DNA of 7,993 bases from DASRBO01 sp035653595 (GTDB lineage: Bacteria; Actinomycetota; Acidimicrobiia; Acidimicrobiales; JAJPHE01): assembly GCA_035653595.1 (NCBI GenBank), contig DASRBO010000124.1:1-7993 (forward strand). Reading direction: 5' to 3'. Positions 5,403 through 7,993 of the stretch are shown here, piece after piece (the first letter of the stretch is position 1; each line of letters starts with the position of its first letter). The notes under the pieces were generated by a model that saw nothing but the letters and a program-made list of their open reading frames with translations, was not told the DNA's origin and ran no database searches. A program made the position numbers and the translations under genes.

Positions 5403-7993
5403 AGGACCCCGGATCGGAGCTGAAGGCCAGCTCCCCGGACGCCAGCGCCGCTGCCAACTGGGTGCGCGAGGTGTAACCGGTCTTGCGGAGGATGCGGGAG
5501 ATGTAGCTCTCGACTGTCTTGGTGCTCATGGCCAGGGCGAGGGCTATCCGGCGGTTGGTCAGACCCTCGCCGGCTAGGCGCACGACGTCCTGCTCCAGCA
5601 GCGAGAATCCGGGTGCCTTCCGGCGACGGGCCCGGGGAACCGGCTGGCCCAACGCCTTGAGAGTGCTCACCACCCGCCGCCGCCACAGGTCGGCCTGGAC
5701 CCCTTCGTAGAACCGGTAGGCCTGAACGAGCAGCTCCGGCTCCCCCGCCACGCGTCCGATCTCCATCTGCGCCCGGGCCACGTCCACCGCCGATCCGAGG
5801 TCCCCGAACCGCTCCAGCGAGGCGCGGCCGGCATCGAGGTCGCCTGCTATCTGGAGCCGCGCCAGGTCGGCGCACGCAGCGGCGTAGGGCGAAGCGGTCG
5901 CCTCGGCCACCTCGTCGAGGCGGCGGAGGGCGGTCTGCCCCTTCTTCCGGGCGCCGACGTCGACGCAGCTGTGGACCAGCTCCTGCAACGGGAAGCCGAC
6001 GATGCCCAGGACCTCTCGCTCGAGAAGGTCATCAACCAGATGCCCCAGGGTCTCGACGGCGGCCGCGGGATCTCCGGCCAGCCGCTCGAGGCGTGCGCCG
6101 TTCCAGACGAAGAGGGGCCGGCTGAGGGAGTATCCGGTCTCGTCCTGCGCCCGAGCGACGGCCGCCAAACGGGCTCCGGCCGTACGCAGGTGGCCTCGAT
6201 CGATGTCGATGGTGATGAGAATGGGGCTGAGCCATGCCGCCTCCACGACCCGGCCACCATGGACGGCTCCTTCCATGGCCGCCTCGGCGGCGGCAACCGC
6301 CGCATCCCAATCGCCCCGGAGCCAGTGGACCGTCGCCATGCCCTGGTCGATCATGGGCTGGTAGGCCCGGGCCTCGCTCTCCCGACACAGGCGCTGGGCC
6401 TCGGCCAGGATCGAGCTGCCTTCGTCCAGGTCGCCGACCATGGCCCGCCCCGTACCCGCCAGTGCCAGGAGGGGCACCCGGCCGGCAGCCGGCAGGGCCT
6501 CCCCCACCTGGCACGCCTGCCGGTGGAGGCGACGGTGCTCAGCCAGGCGGCCCGACCAGCACGCCGTCTGGGCCAGCTCCCGGAGGGCCAGGACCTTCGC
6601 CGACAGATCGGTGTCGGTCAGGGCCAGCGCCGCCTTCCCCTCCGCCGCCGCCTCGGCCAGGCGGCCCATGTACAGCAGGATCGAACAGCGGTGGGCACGA
6701 AGCCGACCGATCAGAGCGTTGGGCGCAGCCTGCATAGCCTCGTCGATCAGCGCCAACGCCTCATGGAGCTGGCCCTTGGCGGTCAACGCCGAGGCGGCTA
6801 CACAGGTGACGGCGGCCCGGCGCTGTCCGGGGCCCAGGTGCTCGAGCGCCTCCCTGACGGCGGTGATGGTGCCATCCAGCTGATCGGACAGGAATCGGCC
6901 CCGCGCCAGCCGGGCGGCCAGCTCGCCGTGGAGCTCGGCGTCAGCGGGACCGACGAGGGCCAAGGCCCGCTCGTACCAGACCGCCGCCACCGCCGGTGCT
7001 CGCTTGAGGACCTCGTCGCCGGCGGCGACGACGATGGCGATCGCCTCGCCGTCACCGATCTGGGCCGAAGCCGCCACGTGATGGGCAACCTCGGTCAAGG
7101 CCACCGAGCGGCCGGACCGCCGGGCGCTCATGAGCTGGTCGGCGACGGCGGCGTGAAGCTCGCGACGACGACCGAACCCCATTGCCTCGTAGACCGCCGA
7201 GCGGAGGATGGGGTGAGAGAACCCGAGGGTGTGCTGACCTTCGAGGCGAAGGAGATCAGAGCGCACCAGTTCGTCCACGGCTCCTGCGGCCGCCATGGGA
7301 TCCAGGCCCAAAATGGTCGGCAGGGCGTGGAAGGCAGGACTCCTCACGTCCACGGTGCCGCACACGGCGAAGTAGCCGGCCAGGTCGGCGGAGGGGCCTC
7401 CGAGGGAGCGGATGCGGTTGAGCACCAGGCTCTGGGTCCCGGTGGTCACGATGGCCGACAAGTCTGTTGACGCCGAGGCGGACACCTCCTCGCCGCTCGT
7501 CTCGAGGTTCTCCTCCAACCTGAGGTGCCGGGCCAGCTCCACCACGAAGAAGGGGACGCCGGCGGTTGCCGCGTAGATGGCGTCGACGAGGCAAGCCTGG
7601 GGACGCGCCTCGAGGAGGTGGCCGGCCAGATCGGCGACCTCGTCGGGCCCTAGGGGCGCCAGGTCGACGATCCTGACCTGGTCCACCGCCGCCAACCGGT
7701 CGAACACGGCAGCTGCCGTCTCGCTCATCTCGGGGGGGTAGGGCCGGCAGGCGAAGACCAGGACCCCCCGAGCGCCTTCGAGGTGGCTGCAGAGCAGCGG
7801 GACGAGGTCGAGGGTGGCCGGATCGCTCCAGTGGCAGTCATCGAGTATCAGGCACCAGGGCTGGCGCTCGCCCCAGGACCGGAGGAACCGGGCCAGGACC
7901 GGATGGGCCTGGGCCGGGCTCTCGACCTCCACCGCCGCCGGGGCCCATCCGGGGAAGAAGTGGCCGAGCTGCTGCCAGCTGGGACCGGCCAGC
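5383..7993 (-). CDS. LuxR-family large ATPase transcriptional regulator (LAL/MalT-like), N-terminus outside window
   Basis: The reading frame stays open to the window edge, giving 869 visible residues; the GTG at 7932 is internal and is not taken as the start. A Walker B-like segment (LILDDCHWSDPATLDL, about 7804-7851) matches the AAA/STAND ATPase module of large LuxR regulators. It is followed by VLVFACRP and AATAGVPFFVVELARHL, typical of the same module. The Walker A loop must lie upstream, off the window. The middle (about 5650-6950) is Ala/Leu-rich and helical, fitting a TPR-like sensor region. The C-terminus (about 5440-5610) is a GerE/LuxR helix-turn-helix with GLTNRRIALALAMSTKTVESYISRIL. 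The usual LTxRE opening is replaced by FSLLEQDVV. In this family, ligand and ATP binding control DNA binding. The inducer and target genes are unknown here. It converges on the NIPSNAP-like gene. Confidence 0.92.
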   Translation of the reverse strand, partial: LAGPSWQQLGHFFPGWAPAAVEVESPAQAHPVLARFLRSWGERQPWCLILDDCHWSDPATLDLVPLLCSHLEGARGVLVFACRPYPPEMSETAAAVFDRLAAVDQVRIVDLAPLGPDEVADLAGHLLEARPQACLVDAIYAATAGVPFFVVELARHLRLEENLETSGEEVSASASTDLSAIVTTGTQSLVLNRIRSLGGPSADLAGYFAVCGTVDVRSPAFHALPTILGLDPMAAAGAVDELVRSDLLRLEGQHTLGFSHPILRSAVYEAMGFGRRRELHAAVADQLMSARRSGRSVALTEVAHHVAASAQIGDGEAIAIVVAAGDEVLKRAPAVAAVWYERALALVGPADAELHGELAARLARGRFLSDQLDGTITAVREALEHLGPGQRRAAVTCVAASALTAKGQLHEALALIDEAMQAAPNALIGRLRAHRCSILLYMGRLAEAAAEGKAALALTDTDLSAKVLALRELAQTACWSGRLAEHRRLHRQACQVGEALPAAGRVPLLALAGTGRAMVGDLDEGSSILAEAQRLCRESEARAYQPMIDQGMATVHWLRGDWDAAVAAAEAAMEGAVHGGRVVEAAWLSPILITIDIDRGHLRTAGARLAAVARAQDETGYSLSRPLFVWNGARLERLAGDPAAAVETLGHLVDDLLEREVLGIVGFPLQELVHSCVDVGARKKGQTALRRLDEVAEATASPYAAACADLARLQIAGDLDAGRASLERFGDLGSAVDVARAQMEIGRVAGEPELLVQAYRFYEGVQADLWRRRVVSTLKALGQPVPRARRRKAPGFSLLEQDVVRLAGEGLTNRRIALALAMSTKTVESYISRILRKTGYTSRTQLAAALASGELAFSSDPGSSQPASA

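Noticed and set aside
5971..7470. 499-residue open frame on the plus strand opposite the LuxR regulator
   Set aside because: The minus strand carries an ATPase and sensor region of known type here. The plus frame is Gly/Gln/Arg-rich without structure-like patterns.
7930..7932. GTG as the start codon of the LuxR regulator
   Set aside because: The frame continues upstream to the window edge (20 more codons), and the protein would lack the Walker A part of its ATPase domain, so the true start is outside the window.

Overview
The window is GC-rich, has dense codon-biased reading frames on both strands, and carries four genes. The organism is probably a high-GC actinobacterium. The 42-residue repeats with a GGIF-x-FGDAH core in the first gene resemble a repeat family I associate with Acidimicrobiia and relatives. 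That assignment is an inference from style and memory, not a database result.

Layout. Positions 79-1914 (minus strand) encode an exported two-module repeat protein: an N-terminal seven-unit BNR/Asp-box (YCF48-like) beta-propeller, then about six 42-residue GGIF/FGDA repeats. Positions 2060-4462 (minus strand, 145 bp upstream of the first gene) encode a large exported alpha/beta-hydrolase of the esterase/prolyl-oligopeptidase type with a complete candidate Ser-Asp-His triad. Positions 4463-4704 form a divergent intergenic region that should hold promoters for both directions. Positions 4705-5364 (plus strand) encode a cytoplasmic NIPSNAP-like protein made of two related halves. It converges, with an 18-bp gap, on 5383-7993 (minus strand), a large LuxR-family ATPase regulator (LAL/MalT-like) whose N-terminus, including the Walker A region, lies outside the window. 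The first 78 bases hold no feature I can support.

How the genes relate. The hydrolase and the propeller protein share strand, order and export signals, so they may be one transcription unit making two extracellular proteins. The regulator and the NIPSNAP-like gene are convergent and not obviously linked to each other. No mobile element, CRISPR array, RNA gene or phage gene is visible.

I did not find a convincing new biological system. The most notable item is the propeller/FGDA-repeat protein, where every propeller unit carries a cysteine pair before a Trp, suggesting one disulfide per blade. Three gene starts were moved from the longest open frame to internal codons with good ribosome binding sites.
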